The position numbers and the translations under genes were made by a program. Source: an uncultured Flavobacteriaceae bacterium (GTDB lineage Bacteria > Bacteroidota > Bacteroidia > Flavobacteriales > Flavobacteriaceae). From it: DNA of 64,000 bases. This document shows, piece after piece, positions 1 through 9,767 of the stretch. The notes under the pieces were generated by a model. The model was not told the origin of the DNA. It saw nothing but the letters and a program-made list of their open reading frames with translations, and did no database searches. The DNA lies in contig CANNAN010000004.1 in NCBI GenBank assembly GCA_947502635.1, forward strand, positions 248,001-312,000, read 5' to 3'. The number at the start of each line of letters is the position of its first letter. Position 1 is the stretch's first letter.

Positions 1-1
1 T

Positions 2-2191
2 GGTTTTAAAGCATATTCTAAGAGGATTGAACTTGATAGGAATATCAATGTTGAGACCATTATAATTAAAGAAAATATGGAAACACTTGATGGTGTAACC
101 GTAATTGCAAAAAGACCAACTATTGAGCGTATGGTAGATCGTTTGGTTTTTAATGTTGAAAATTCGACACTTTCAAATAATAATATTTTAGATGTTTTAA
201 AGCATACGCCAGGTGTTTTAGTTCATGATGGTGCTATAACAATAAAACAATCCACACCTACGGTGTATATAAACGACAGGAGGGTACATTTATCAATTAA
301 TGAAGTCCAGCAACTTTTAGAAGGTACTTCTGCTAGTAATGTGAAATCCATTGAAGTCATTACAAACCCACCTGCTAAGTATGAAGCAGAAGGAGGTGCG
401 GTGCTTAATATCGTCACCAGTAAAAATATTATTGCAGGCTATCATGGAAGTCTTTTTGGAAATTATAAGCAAGGTTCAGAATTTCCAAAATATTCGTTTG
501 GAACGAGTCATTTCTTTAAAACAAAAAAACTCAGTACCTATCTTAATTATAATGTAAGTCCAAGGAAAGATTTTAGGAACAATAATGAATCTATAAATTT
601 TGTAGATGATAATGGGCAAAATACTTCAAGTTGGGAAACAGATTATCGAAGAACACGAAATAACTCAAATCATAATATAAATTCTAATATTGATTACGAG
701 TTAGACAAGAATAATGATATTGGATTTTCTACGAATATGCTAATTTCTCCTAGAAATAATACAAAAACTGATGTGAATTCTGTTACTGAAGTTTTTGGAA
801 ATACAATGAGCTTAGATTCCACATTTATTACAGAAAATAAGTTAAGAGATGAAACCTATAATTTTGCTTTAACATTAGATTATACTCATAGATTCAAGAA
901 AATAGGAGAAAAATTCTCTATAAGTATACATCATACCAATTATGATTTTTCTAGTTTTCAAAATGTAGATACAGACTATCGTTTTCCTGACAATACACTT
1001 ATAAGAAGTAATAGGTTTCAAACATTTTCAAGCCAAATCATAAAACTATATACTGGACAGGTAGATTATGAATTACCAATAAGTAATGCTGAACAGTTTG
1101 AGATAGGAATAAAAATTTCTGACATTAATTCTAAGAGTATTTTAAATCAATTTGTTTTTGTAAATGATATAAAAGAAGATGATTTACAAAATTCTGATAC
1201 TTTTTTATACGACGAAATTAATTATGCAGCCTATGCAAGCTATTCCAAAGATTGGAAGCATTGGAGTTTAAAATCTGGCTTAAGAGGCGAATATACAGAT
1301 ATAAAAGGGAATTCATTATTAACGAATCAAAATACTAATAATAGCTATCTAAAATTGTTTCCATCATTTTATTTACTGCATAAATTTAATGATAATAATG
1401 AATTATATTTTAACTACAACAGGCGTATTCATCGACCTAGATATAGTCAATTAAATCCTTTTAAATATTTTTTAAATGATAATGCATATGCTTCAGGAGA
1501 TCCAAATTTACAACCACAGATAGATGATGTTTTAACATTAGGATATACACTAAAAAACACTTATACACTTGAGTTTTATTATCGTAATGAAAACAATCCA
1601 ACCTTAGAAATAACATTTCAAGACAATAATAATAACATCTTAAAATATATAAATACCAATATTGATAAGAGTATTTCTTATGGATTAGATTTTACAACAT
1701 ACACTAAAGTGTTAAATGACTGGAACTTATACGTACTATCATCTTTATTCTATTATGAAAATCAGTTTTTTGCCTTGGAAAGTAATAATAAAATAGAAAC
1801 TAATGACAAATGGTCTTTATACGGTCAAGTCGTTAACTATTTTTATTTTTTAAAAGATAAGAGCTTAACTTTTGACCTTTCTTATATATATATATCTACC
1901 ATAGCGGATGGGCCTTCAATAATAGGTAATAGGTCTGGATTAGATATTAATTTGAGAAAAACATTTTGGAGCAATAGAGCATCATTAAGTATTGGTATCG
2001 CAGATGCTTTTAATACACAAAACTTTACACAAACTACTAAGTATTTAAATCAAGATGTATTTTTAAACTCCAAAATAGAGAATAGATTGGTTACTTTAGG
2101 GTTTAATTATAAATTCGGAAACCTCAAATTAAATACTAATAAAAAAGAAATTGATTTACAAGAAAGAGACAGGCTAAATAAAATTAATTAA
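2..2191 (+). CDS. Outer-membrane beta-barrel receptor, TonB-dependent receptor-like (5' partial)
   Basis: The reading frame is open back to the window edge (frame starting at base 2), and the residues before the first ATG at 77 continue the family pattern, so this is the 3' part of a longer gene whose signal peptide and N-terminal beta-sandwich lie outside. A plug-like region comes first (LDGVTVIAKRPT, then TPGVLVHDGAI and SIEVITNPPAKYEAEGGAVL), followed by about 550 residues of alternating aromatic and polar strands typical of a C-terminal barrel of the OMP_b-brl_3 type. The protein would sit in the outer membrane. The substrate is unknown; no SusD partner lies downstream, so a glycan role is not indicated. 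The gene converges on and overlaps the next one by 4 bases. Confidence 0.85.
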   Translation, partial: GFKAYSKRIELDRNINVETIIIKENMETLDGVTVIAKRPTIERMVDRLVFNVENSTLSNNNILDVLKHTPGVLVHDGAITIKQSTPTVYINDRRVHLSINEVQQLLEGTSASNVKSIEVITNPPAKYEAEGGAVLNIVTSKNIIAGYHGSLFGNYKQGSEFPKYSFGTSHFFKTKKLSTYLNYNVSPRKDFRNNNESINFVDDNGQNTSSWETDYRRTRNNSNHNINSNIDYELDKNNDIGFSTNMLISPRNNTKTDVNSVTEVFGNTMSLDSTFITENKLRDETYNFALTLDYTHRFKKIGEKFSISIHHTNYDFSSFQNVDTDYRFPDNTLIRSNRFQTFSSQIIKLYTGQVDYELPISNAEQFEIGIKISDINSKSILNQFVFVNDIKEDDLQNSDTFLYDEINYAAYASYSKDWKHWSLKSGLRGEYTDIKGNSLLTNQNTNNSYLKLFPSFYLLHKFNDNNELYFNYNRRIHRPRYSQLNPFKYFLNDNAYASGDPNLQPQIDDVLTLGYTLKNTYTLEFYYRNENNPTLEITFQDNNNNILKYINTNIDKSISYGLDFTTYTKVLNDWNLYVLSSLFYYENQFFALESNNKIETNDKWSLYGQVVNYFYFLKDKSLTFDLSYIYISTIADGPSIIGNRSGLDINLRKTFWSNRASLSIGIADAFNTQNFTQTTKYLNQDVFLNSKIENRLVTLGFNYKFGNLKLNTNKKEIDLQERDRLNKIN

Positions 2192-2730
2192 AAATATTCT
2201 TTTATTTTACCCCAAAAGTTTTTAGGAGATATTTTAAATTCTTCTTCTAATTCTTCTAGAGATTTGTTTGCTTCGTTGATTTTATTAAATATTCGTGCTC
2301 TGATTAAGTAAATTGAAGGAATAACTAATGCCATTACTGGTATCATATAAACTAATTGAAATTCGTCAATATATTGTTGATCTTGATTAAATAAACCAAA
2401 AATTTGATATAAGTACATTGCTATTGGAACAAGAAGTGCATGAAACCACCAATGTTTGCATGTGAAAAACCAAAGAAATAATAATAATAATGGAACTATT
2501 TTTCCTGTGAAAATCCACATTACTAAATTTGCATTTTCCCAACTCTTACTGTCATAGGTAAATAAAAAAGTGTTCCAAACCCTAGAGTCTGGAACACTTT
2601 CATGTAGTGAGAATAAATAAGGTGTAACAGCTAAAATTGTAGCTAAGACACTTCCCATTACCAAACTTTTTTTATAAGTTTTTTGGTTTTTCGAATTTTT
2701 TCTTGTCAATTTTTGCTGTTTGTTCTCCAT
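2188..2730 (-). CDS. Hypothetical four-helix inner-membrane protein
   Basis: A 180-residue protein with about four hydrophobic segments (LVMGSVLATILAVTPYLFSL; a second around MWIFTGKIVPLLLLFLWFF; a third around WWFHALLVPIAMYLYQIFG; a fourth around VYMIPVMALVIPSIYLI) and a charged, coiled-coil-like C-terminal tail (NEANKSLEELEEEF). I start it at MENKQQ (2730) rather than the longest open frame at 2793, because the upstream extension overlaps a better small gene in another frame. Its 5' end overlaps that small gene by 59 bases, so the two are probably cotranscribed. I do not recognise a family; function unknown. Confidence 0.65.
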   Translation of the reverse strand: MENKQQKLTRKNSKNQKTYKKSLVMGSVLATILAVTPYLFSLHESVPDSRVWNTFLFTYDSKSWENANLVMWIFTGKIVPLLLLFLWFFTCKHWWFHALLVPIAMYLYQIFGLFNQDQQYIDEFQLVYMIPVMALVIPSIYLIRARIFNKINEANKSLEELEEEFKISPKNFWGKIKEYF

Positions 2731-2815
2731 TCTGGTTATAAGCGTCAGCAGCTTGAGCCATAAACAACATTCCTCCGAAAATTGCGATTGCAATTAAATA
2801 CTTTTTAGTTTTCAT
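2672..2815 (-). CDS. Small secreted or membrane protein (47 aa)
   Basis: A 47-codon frame with a convincing signal peptide: MKTKK, then the hydrophobic stretch YLIAIAIFGGMLFMAQAADA, then a short charged tail rich in Lys ending FEKPKNL. It is too short for usual gene calling. It overlaps the following membrane-protein gene by 59 bases in a different frame, suggesting translational coupling. After cleavage near AQA-ADA only about 22-25 residues would remain. I recall similar short leader-like proteins in flavobacteria, but no function is known to me. Confidence 0.6.
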   Translation of the reverse strand: MKTKKYLIAIAIFGGMLFMAQAADAYNQNGEQTAKIDKKKFEKPKNL

Positions 2816-2997
2816 TTTATAGGGATTTATTAATTAATATATCCAAATGTAGCTAAAGGTCATTTTGAAGTATTTCTTGAAATGTTAAAAAAACGTTAAA
2901 AACAAGGTTTTTTTAAATTTTCATTGTGGTTTTCCCGTAAAACTTCAAAGTTCAGAGTGTTTTCTATGTTATTTATTCGTATATAAGCTAATAGTTT

Positions 2998-3423
2998 TTA
3001 GTTATTTGTGTCTAAATTTAGTCTTAAAATCCTATTATTTTCAGGAGCTAATTCTAAATCAATTTTATCAAAATAATCGGTTAAAATGGGTTTGACTTTT
3101 TCTGGCCATTCAATTAATTTCCAATGTTCAGAATCTATGTAATCTTCTATTCCAAAATTATAAGCCTCCTCTAAATCATTTATTCGATACAAATCAAAGT
3201 GATATATTTTATCATTTTGCAATTGATATTCATTTACAATAGAAAATGTTGGACTACTAACTTCGTCATCACTACCTAAAACTTTAACAATGGTTTTAAT
3301 TAATGTTGTCTTACCAACACCCATATCGCCATAAAACAACAACGTTTTTGTTTTTACGTTTTCAATGAGTTGTTTTGCAACTTTTTCAACATCAATCAGT
3401 TCATAGCTAATTTCCAATTTCAT
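2998..3423 (-). CDS. tsaE: tRNA threonylcarbamoyladenosine biosynthesis ATPase TsaE
   Basis: The ATPase of the complex that makes t6A37 on tRNAs decoding ANN codons, acting with TsaB and TsaD in the cytoplasm. The 141-residue protein has a Walker A motif near residue 33 (GDMGVGKTTL), the family motif SPTFSIVNEY, then HFDLYRI and LIEWPE, the usual order for TsaE. Length matches the family. The open frame begins with a TTG one codon earlier; I use the ATG at 3423. It lies about 80 bases downstream of porX on the same strand and may share its transcript. Confidence 0.95.
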   Translation of the reverse strand: MKLEISYELIDVEKVAKQLIENVKTKTLLFYGDMGVGKTTLIKTIVKVLGSDDEVSSPTFSIVNEYQLQNDKIYHFDLYRINDLEEAYNFGIEDYIDSEHWKLIEWPEKVKPILTDYFDKIDLELAPENNRILRLNLDTNN

Positions 3424-3508
3424 CAAATTTTATACACAATTATAAGCATTTTCGATCAAAAAAACAATAAAAAAACGCCATTTGTCGATGTTTTTTACTT
3501 TTTGTAGA

Positions 3509-5062
3509 TTATTTCGGATTAAAAACAACAAACGGAATAATCATTTCTTCAAGTGAAACACCTCCATGTTGATACGTGTTTCTAAAATAACTCACATAAT
3601 GGTTATAGTTATTGGGATACGCAAAGAACAAATCGCTTTTTGCAAAAATATAAGAACTACTCATATTAATTGAGGGTAAGCATGCTTCTTTCGGATTTTT
3701 AAAAACCAATACATCTTTGTCTTCATAAGTCAAACTCCTGCCTGTTTTATAGCGAAGATTTAAACTTGTATCTCTATCTCCAATTACTTTGGATGGATTC
3801 TTAACATTAATAGTACCATGATCTGTGGTTAAAACGAGTTTAAACCCTAATTGTTGTGCTTGTTGTATCATATCCAGAAGGGGGGAGTTTTTAAACCAAC
3901 TTAAAGCTAGTGATCGGTATGCCTTATCGTTCGAAGCCAATTCTTTAACAACTTCCATCTCTGTCTTGGCATGCGATAACATATCAACAAAATTATATAC
4001 AATAACAGTTAAATCATTATTTTTAAGTGATTTAAAATTATCAGCTAGTTTTTTACCATTTTTTAGATTCGTGATTTTATGATAATCATAATTTAAATGT
4101 GTTAACCCCAGTCGCTTCATTTGAGTATCTAAAAAATCTGCCTCATGCATATTTTTACCACCATCATCCGTATCATTTTTCCAATACTCCGGAAATAATT
4201 TCTCCATCTCACTAGGCATTAACCCAGAAAAAATAGCATTACGGGCATATTGAGTTGCTGTAGGTAGAATGCTAAAAAAAGCATCCTCTTTAACTTTTTT
4301 GTAATAGTTGCTAATTACAGGCTCAAAAACTTTCCATTGATCATATCGTAAATTATCAATAACAATTAAAACAGTGGGTTGCTCTTTACTAATTTCAGGA
4401 GCAATTTTTTCTTTAAAAAGCATATGAGACATTATTGGCGACTCACTATCCGATTTAAACCAATTGGCATAATTTTTTTCTATAAACTTCCCAAATTGAA
4501 TATTAGCCTCGTTTTTTTGAGATTCTAGAATTTCAAACATTCCAGCATCTTCAATATCTTCAAGCTGAATTTCCCAATAAATAAGTTTCTGATACAAATT
4601 CACCCATTCTTCATAAGAATTAACCATAGACAAATCCATCGCAATTTTCCTAAACTCTTGCTGGTAATTTGAAGTCATTTTTTCGGACACTAATCGAGAA
4701 TGATCTAAGTTCTTTTTTAAGCTTAGCAGAATTTGATTAGGGTTTACAGGCTTAATAAGATAATCGGCTATCTTATTACCAATAGCCTCTTCCATAATAT
4801 ACTCTTCCTCACTCTTAGTAATCATAACAACAGGAAGGCTGTCTTGCTTTTCCTTTAATTCATTAAGAGTTTCAAGGCCTGTAAGCCCAGGCATGTTTTC
4901 ATCTAAAAATACGATATCAAAACTTTTTTCATCAATAACATCAATCGCTTCAGTGCCACTTAAGCAAGTGGTTACTTTATAATTGCGTTGTTCTAAAAAT
5001 AAAATATGGGGTTTAAGTAAATCAATTTCATCATCTACCCAAAGTATTTGTATTGTATTCAT
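3509..5062 (-). CDS. porX: Type IX secretion system response regulator PorX
   Basis: Two-domain response regulator of the PorX type: an N-terminal receiver (residues 1-120) with the acidic pair D10/D11 and phosphoacceptor D54 in IVFLDENMPG, the conserved Lys in YLIKP, and a C-terminal alkaline-phosphatase-like PglZ domain (about 205-515) with IVIDNLRYDQW, TATQYARNAIFSG and LTTDHGTINV. In Bacteroidota PorX works with the histidine kinase PorY to regulate type IX secretion genes; the PglZ domain acts on oligonucleotides in the characterised protein (family knowledge). A type IX cargo protein is encoded later in this window (58243-60792). The length of 517 aa is typical. Divergent from the HD-domain gene. 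Confidence 0.95.
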   Translation of the reverse strand: MNTIQILWVDDEIDLLKPHILFLEQRNYKVTTCLSGTEAIDVIDEKSFDIVFLDENMPGLTGLETLNELKEKQDSLPVVMITKSEEEYIMEEAIGNKIADYLIKPVNPNQILLSLKKNLDHSRLVSEKMTSNYQQEFRKIAMDLSMVNSYEEWVNLYQKLIYWEIQLEDIEDAGMFEILESQKNEANIQFGKFIEKNYANWFKSDSESPIMSHMLFKEKIAPEISKEQPTVLIVIDNLRYDQWKVFEPVISNYYKKVKEDAFFSILPTATQYARNAIFSGLMPSEMEKLFPEYWKNDTDDGGKNMHEADFLDTQMKRLGLTHLNYDYHKITNLKNGKKLADNFKSLKNNDLTVIVYNFVDMLSHAKTEMEVVKELASNDKAYRSLALSWFKNSPLLDMIQQAQQLGFKLVLTTDHGTINVKNPSKVIGDRDTSLNLRYKTGRSLTYEDKDVLVFKNPKEACLPSINMSSSYIFAKSDLFFAYPNNYNHYVSYFRNTYQHGGVSLEEMIIPFVVFNPK

Positions 5063-5133
5063 TCAAATGTTTTTAGTAATCGTTTTTATTGGTAATTGTT
5101 TTAATAATGCCTTTTATATAGACTTCATATAAT

Positions 5134-5141
5134 TATATTTG
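5134..5141 (+). promoter_or_regulatory. Flavobacterial -7 promoter box (TAnnTTTG)
   Basis: TATATTTG matches the Bacteroidota -7 consensus TAnnTTTG exactly and lies 28 bases before the TTG start of the HD-domain gene, in the divergent gap with porX. Confidence 0.5.
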
Positions 5142-5168
5142 TGTCTACTAAACATTAAATTTTAAAGT

Positions 5169-6389
5169 TTGAATAAACTTAAAATATTAAACGACCCAAT
5201 TTACGGATTTATTACTATTCCAAATTCGCTTATTTTCGATTTAATTCAGCATAAGTATTTTCAGCGCTTACGCAGAATCACTCAAATGGGCATGTCTTAT
5301 TTGGTTTATCCAGGAGCTCACCATACCAGATTTCATCATGCCATAGGCTGTGTGCATTTAATGCAACAAGCTGTCAATGTACTTCGTTTTAAAGGAGTTA
5401 CAATTTCAGAGGAAGAAGAAAAAGGGCTTTACGCGGCCATTTTACTGCATGATATTGGTCATGGACCGTTCTCTCATGCCATGGAACATAGCATTGTTAA
5501 TGACGTCTCTCATGAAGACATTTCTTTGCTTTTTATGGAGCTTTTAAATAAAGAATTTAACGGAAATTTAACGCTTGCCATACAAATTTTTAAAGGTGAA
5601 TACCCCAGAAAGTTTATGTGTCAGCTTATTTCTGGACAATTGGATATGGATAGAGCCGATTATTTAAAGAGAGATAGTTTTTATACAGGCGTGGCAGAAG
5701 GCAATATTAATAGCGAACGTTTAATTACCATGTTAAATGTTGTTGATGATGAATTAGTAGTCGAAGAAAAAGGCATTTATAGTGTTGAAAAGTTTATTGT
5801 TGCAAGACGCCTCATGTACTGGCAAGTTTATTTGCATAAAACAGGATTGGTTGCAGAACAATTATTGATTCGGGTTTTAAAACGTGCCAAAGAATTACAC
5901 AATAATGGAAGTCGATTAGAAGCCAGCAAAGCTTTGTTGTTTTTTTTAGAGAATAAAATAGCAATTGATAATTTTGACAATAACACCCTTGGTATTTTCT
6001 CTCAATTGGATGATTTCGATATTATTTCGGCCATGAAACACTGGCAGTTTCATGATGATTTTGTGCTTAGTAATTTAAGTAAAATGATAATTAACAGAGA
6101 TTTGTTAAAAATTAAGCTAAAGAATAAAGCCATCAAAAAGAAAAATCTTGAAAAGCACATTCAAAATTTAATTAGCACTTATAATATGAGTAAAGAAGAG
6201 GTTGAATATTTTGTGTTTACTGGAAAAATTTCTAATCAAGCTTATCAATTAAAACATCAGAGTATCAATATTTTACACAAATCTGGAAAAATTGAAGATA
6301 TTGTTAAGGCTTCAGATCAACTTAATCTTAAAGCACTATCAAAACCAGTCACTAAATATTATATATGCTATCCTAAAGAAACATTATAA
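5169..6389 (+). CDS. HD-domain phosphohydrolase (dGTPase/SAMHD1-like family)
   Basis: A 406-residue protein with the metal-binding HD signature: His in TRFHHAIGCVHLM, the His-Asp pair in LLHDIGHGPFSHAME, and an Asp further on in DMDRADYLKRD. This layout fits the deoxynucleotide triphosphohydrolase-like HD proteins common in Bacteroidota; the exact substrate cannot be read from sequence. The start is a TTG, chosen because translation gives the conserved opening NKLKILNDPIYGFI and no in-frame ATG lies close by. Divergent from porX; an exact TAnnTTTG box lies 28 bases upstream. Confidence 0.88.
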   Translation: MNKLKILNDPIYGFITIPNSLIFDLIQHKYFQRLRRITQMGMSYLVYPGAHHTRFHHAIGCVHLMQQAVNVLRFKGVTISEEEEKGLYAAILLHDIGHGPFSHAMEHSIVNDVSHEDISLLFMELLNKEFNGNLTLAIQIFKGEYPRKFMCQLISGQLDMDRADYLKRDSFYTGVAEGNINSERLITMLNVVDDELVVEEKGIYSVEKFIVARRLMYWQVYLHKTGLVAEQLLIRVLKRAKELHNNGSRLEASKALLFFLENKIAIDNFDNNTLGIFSQLDDFDIISAMKHWQFHDDFVLSNLSKMIINRDLLKIKLKNKAIKKKNLEKHIQNLISTYNMSKEEVEYFVFTGKISNQAYQLKHQSINILHKSGKIEDIVKASDQLNLKALSKPVTKYYICYPKETL

Positions 6390-6487
6390 CGATCTTTTTA
6401 ACACACAAATATATGACTATTAAAATGTTAGATGTGCATAAGAAAACATTAAGCTTCTGCCCATGAAGAACTTTAGCACATTTTTCC

Positions 6488-6495
6488 TATTTTTG
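6488..6495 (+). promoter_or_regulatory. Flavobacterial -7 promoter box for the lipid A block
   Basis: TATTTTTG fits TAnnTTTG and lies 35 bases before the GTG start of lpxD, in the gap after the HD-domain gene. It is the likely promoter of lpxD, lpxC-fabZ and lpxA. Confidence 0.45.
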
Positions 6496-6529
6496 CGTCA
6501 ATCAAACAAAAAACTACAAACTTTTCAGT

Positions 6530-7555
6530 GTGAAATTTACAGCACAACAAATAGCAGGAATATTAGAGGGTGATATTGTTGGTGATCCAAATGTGGAGGT
6601 TTCTAAATTATCTAAAATTGAAGAAGGGACACAAGGTTCTTTAACATTTCTATCTAATCCAAAATACACACAATACATATATTCTACAAAAGCTTCGGTT
6701 GCAATAGTTAATAAAAGTTTTGTTCCCGAAAATGAAATCGATACCACGCTAATTAAAGTTGAAGATGCCTATGCTTCTTTTTCTAAGCTACTTGAGTATT
6801 ATAGCATGGTAAAACTTAACAAAGCAGGCATTGAGCAGCCTTCGTTTATATCTGAATCCGCAAAATATGGTGACAACCTTTATTTAGGAGCATTTTCATA
6901 TATAGGAGATCATGTAAAAATAGGTAATAATGTTAAGATATTTCCAAATGTTCATATAGGTGATAATACCATTATCGGAGAAAATTCCATTATTTTTTCT
7001 GGTGCCAAAATTTATTCAGATACTATTATAGGAGATTCCTGTGTCATAAATTCTGGAGTTATTATTGGAGCCGACGGATTTGGCTTTGCACCAAATCAAG
7101 ATGGTAGTTTTCAAAAAATCCCTCAAATTGGGAATGTAGTTTTAGAAGATCATGTTGATGTAGGAGCAGGAACAACCATCGATAGAGCTACAATGGGATC
7201 TACAATAATAAGAAAAGGTGTTAAACTTGATAATCAAATACAAATAGCTCATAATGTAGAAATTGGTAAAAATACCGTTATTGCTGCCCAAACAGGAATA
7301 GCAGGTTCTACTAAAGTTGGTGAAAATTGTCTCATTGGAGGACAGGTTGGTATTGCAGGGCACATTACAATAGGTAATAATGTTAAAATACAAGCACAAT
7401 CTGGAATTGCAAGAAATGTAAAAGACGATGAAGTACTACAAGGCTCTCCAGCACTACCAATCAATGACTACAACAAATCTTATGTGCATTTTAAGAACTT
7501 GCCTAAAATTGTAAAAAATATTAATGATTTAGAAAAAATAAATGGGAATAGTTAA
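6530..7555 (+). CDS. lpxD: UDP-3-O-acylglucosamine N-acyltransferase LpxD
   Basis: Third enzyme of lipid A synthesis: transfers a 3-hydroxyacyl chain from acyl carrier protein to UDP-3-O-acylglucosamine in the cytoplasm. The N-terminal LpxD nucleotide-binding domain (about 1-100) is followed by many hexapeptide repeats of the left-handed beta-helix; the catalytic His lies in [12 protein letters not shown]. Length 341 aa is normal. The start is GTG, with the expected opening [18 protein letters not shown]. The 3' end overlaps lpxC-fabZ by 14 bases, so the block is translated as an operon. A shorter lpxD-like paralogue lies at 10341. Confidence 0.95.
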   Translation: MKFTAQQIAGILEGDIVGDPNVEVSKLSKIEEGTQGSLTFLSNPKYTQYIYSTKASVAIVNKSFVPENEIDTTLIKVEDAYASFSKLLEYYSMVKLNKAGIEQPSFISESAKYGDNLYLGAFSYIGDHVKIGNNVKIFPNVHIGDNTIIGENSIIFSGAKIYSDTIIGDSCVINSGVIIGADGFGFAPNQDGSFQKIPQIGNVVLEDHVDVGAGTTIDRATMGSTIIRKGVKLDNQIQIAHNVEIGKNTVIAAQTGIAGSTKVGENCLIGGQVGIAGHITIGNNVKIQAQSGIARNVKDDEVLQGSPALPINDYNKSYVHFKNLPKIVKNINDLEKINGNS

Positions 7556-8948
7556 TACCGAAATAAAGCAAAAAACCATTAAAGATGAAATTTCTTTAAC
7601 AGGTGTCGGCTTACATACAGGAAAAGATGTTACGCTTACTTTTAAACCAGCTATCGCAAATTCTGGATTAGCATTTAAACGAGTGGACTTAGAAGGCACT
7701 CCTGTAATTGAGGCAGATGCTAATTATGTTACCAATACACAACGAGGTACTTGTTTAGAGAAAAACGGTGTCACCATTCAAACATCAGAACATGTTCTTG
7801 CCGCATTAGTAGGCTTAGATGTAGATAATGCCATTATAGAATTGAATGCCTCAGAGCCACCAATCATGGATGGTTCTTCTAAGTTTTTTGTTGATGCTAT
7901 TGAAAAAGCAGGTATTGTAGAACTTGACGCTTTTAGAGAAGAGTTCGTTATTACAGATATTGTTTCGTATACAGATGAAGAATCTGGTAGTGAAATTTTA
8001 GTGATGCCTTCTAAAGAATACCAAATAACCACTATGGTCGATTTTGGTACTAAAGTTTTAGGGACACAAAATGCCACTTTAAATAAAATTTCAAACTTTA
8101 AGAAGGATATTTCAAATTCGCGTACGTTTAGTTTTTTACATGAAATTGAAATGCTTTTAGAGCATGGACTAATTAAAGGAGGTGACTTAAATAATGCCAT
8201 AGTCTATGTCGACAAAGCATTATCGCCAGAAACTATGGAAAAATTAAGAGTCGCTTTCAAAAAGGATTCTATAGCGGTAAAACCAAATGGTATTTTAGAT
8301 AATTTGACTTTACACCATCCAAATGAAGCGGCCAGACATAAATTACTTGATGTTTTAGGTGATTTAGCACTTATAGGCACAAGAATTCGTGGAAAGGTAA
8401 TAGCTAACAAACCAGGGCATTTTGTGAACACACAATTTGCTAAAAAACTATCTAAAATAATAAAAAACGAACGTAGAAATAACGTGCCAAATATAGATTT
8501 GAACCAACCTCCGTTAATGGATGTTATTCAAATTATGGCCATGCTACCTCACAGACAACCCTTTTTATTAATAGATAAAGTTTTCGAACTCACAGACAAT
8601 TCGGTTATAGCAACAAAAAATGTGACTATGAACGAAGGTTTTTTTGCGGGCCATTTTCCTGGAGCTCCAGTAATGCCTGGCGTTTTAATTGTAGAAGCCA
8701 TGGCACAAACTGGTGGTATTTTAGTACTTAACACCGTACCCGATCCAGAAAACTACTTGACCTTTTTTATGAAAATGGATAAAGTTAAATTCAAGCAAAA
8801 AGTAATGCCTGGAGATACTTTAATATTTAAATGCTCGTTAATTACGCCTATTCGTCGTGGCATATGCCACATGCAAGGTTATGCTTATGCCAACGGCAAA
8901 CTCTGTGCAGAAGCAGAACTAATGGCTCAAATCTCAAAAGTAAAATAA
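7542..8948 (+). CDS. lpxC/fabZ: Bifunctional LpxC deacetylase / FabZ 3-hydroxyacyl-ACP dehydratase
   Basis: A 468-residue fusion found throughout Bacteroidota. Residues 1 to about 305 are LpxC, the zinc deacetylase that commits UDP-acylglucosamine to lipid A: SEHVLAAL, then [20 protein letters not shown] supplying zinc and catalytic residues, then GHFVNT. After a short linker, residues from about 325 are FabZ with the catalytic His in [13 protein letters not shown] and Glu in [20 protein letters not shown]. FabZ uses the same hydroxyacyl-ACP pool as LpxA and LpxD, so the fusion ties fatty-acid elongation to lipid A supply. Overlaps lpxD by 14 bases and is followed 2 bases later by lpxA. Confidence 0.97.
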   Translation: MGIVNTEIKQKTIKDEISLTGVGLHTGKDVTLTFKPAIANSGLAFKRVDLEGTPVIEADANYVTNTQRGTCLEKNGVTIQTSEHVLAALVGLDVDNAIIELNASEPPIMDGSSKFFVDAIEKAGIVELDAFREEFVITDIVSYTDEESGSEILVMPSKEYQITTMVDFGTKVLGTQNATLNKISNFKKDISNSRTFSFLHEIEMLLEHGLIKGGDLNNAIVYVDKALSPETMEKLRVAFKKDSIAVKPNGILDNLTLHHPNEAARHKLLDVLGDLALIGTRIRGKVIANKPGHFVNTQFAKKLSKIIKNERRNNVPNIDLNQPPLMDVIQIMAMLPHRQPFLLIDKVFELTDNSVIATKNVTMNEGFFAGHFPGAPVMPGVLIVEAMAQTGGILVLNTVPDPENYLTFFMKMDKVKFKQKVMPGDTLIFKCSLITPIRRGICHMQGYAYANGKLCAEAELMAQISKVK

Positions 8949-8950
8949 AT

Positions 8951-9736
8951 ATGAACCAACCACTAGCATACGTTCACCCAGGTGCCAAAATTGCTAAAAA
9001 CGTAGTAATAGAACCATTCACAACTATTAACAATAATGTAAAAATAGGTGAGGGGACTTGGATAGGGAGCAACGTAACCATCATGGAAGGTGCCCGTATT
9101 GGTAAAAATTGCAATATTTTTCCCGGATCAGTTATTTCAGCCGTTCCTCAGGATTTAAAATATAATGATGAAGATACCACTGTAGAAATTGGAGATAACG
9201 TTACAATAAGGGAATGTGTGACCATTAACAGAGGTACAGCAGACAGAATGAAAACCGTTATCGGTGATAACTGTTTAATAATGGCTTACTGCCATATAGC
9301 ACACGATTGTATTGTTGGTAATAATTGTATTTTCTCTAACAACAGTACACTAGCGGGACACATAACCATTGGAGACCATGTTGTTTTAGCAGGAATGACC
9401 GCTGTACATCAATTTGTGTCTGTAGGGAATCATGCTTTTGTTACTGGAGGGTCTTTAGTTAGAAAAGATGTACCCCCATATGTAAAAGCAGCTCGTGAAC
9501 CTTTATCATACGTTGGTATAAATTCAGTAGGTCTAAGAAGGCGTGGATTTACAACAGAAAAAATAAGAGAGATTCAGAATATTTTCAGAATACTTTATCA
9601 AAAGAATTATAACAATACCCAAGCTTCAGAAATTATTGAAGCAGAAATGGAAGCCACAACAGAACGAGATGAAATACTTCAATTCATTAAAAATTCACAT
9701 CGTGGTATTATGAAAGGGTATTTTAAATCAAATTAA
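8951..9736 (+). CDS. lpxA: UDP-N-acetylglucosamine O-acyltransferase LpxA
   Basis: First enzyme of lipid A synthesis. The longest open frame starts at 8831 inside lpxC-fabZ, but the ATG at 8951, 2 bases after the lpxC-fabZ stop, gives the normal length of 261 aa and the usual opening MNQPLAYVHPGAKIA. Hexapeptide repeats form the left-handed beta-helix; the catalytic His lies in MAYCHIAHDCIVG, followed by NNSTLAGHI. The C-terminal helical domain includes GLRRRGFTTEKI. Close spacing on both sides places it in the lpx operon. Confidence 0.96.
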   Translation: MNQPLAYVHPGAKIAKNVVIEPFTTINNNVKIGEGTWIGSNVTIMEGARIGKNCNIFPGSVISAVPQDLKYNDEDTTVEIGDNVTIRECVTINRGTADRMKTVIGDNCLIMAYCHIAHDCIVGNNCIFSNNSTLAGHITIGDHVVLAGMTAVHQFVSVGNHAFVTGGSLVRKDVPPYVKAAREPLSYVGINSVGLRRRGFTTEKIREIQNIFRILYQKNYNNTQASEIIEAEMEATTERDEILQFIKNSHRGIMKGYFKSN

Positions 9737-9767
9737 TTAAACTAACGGATTATACAAAAGAGAATTT

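Noticed and set aside
7778-8200. Minus-strand 140-codon frame
   Set aside because: Shadow of lpxC, whose translation is unmistakable.
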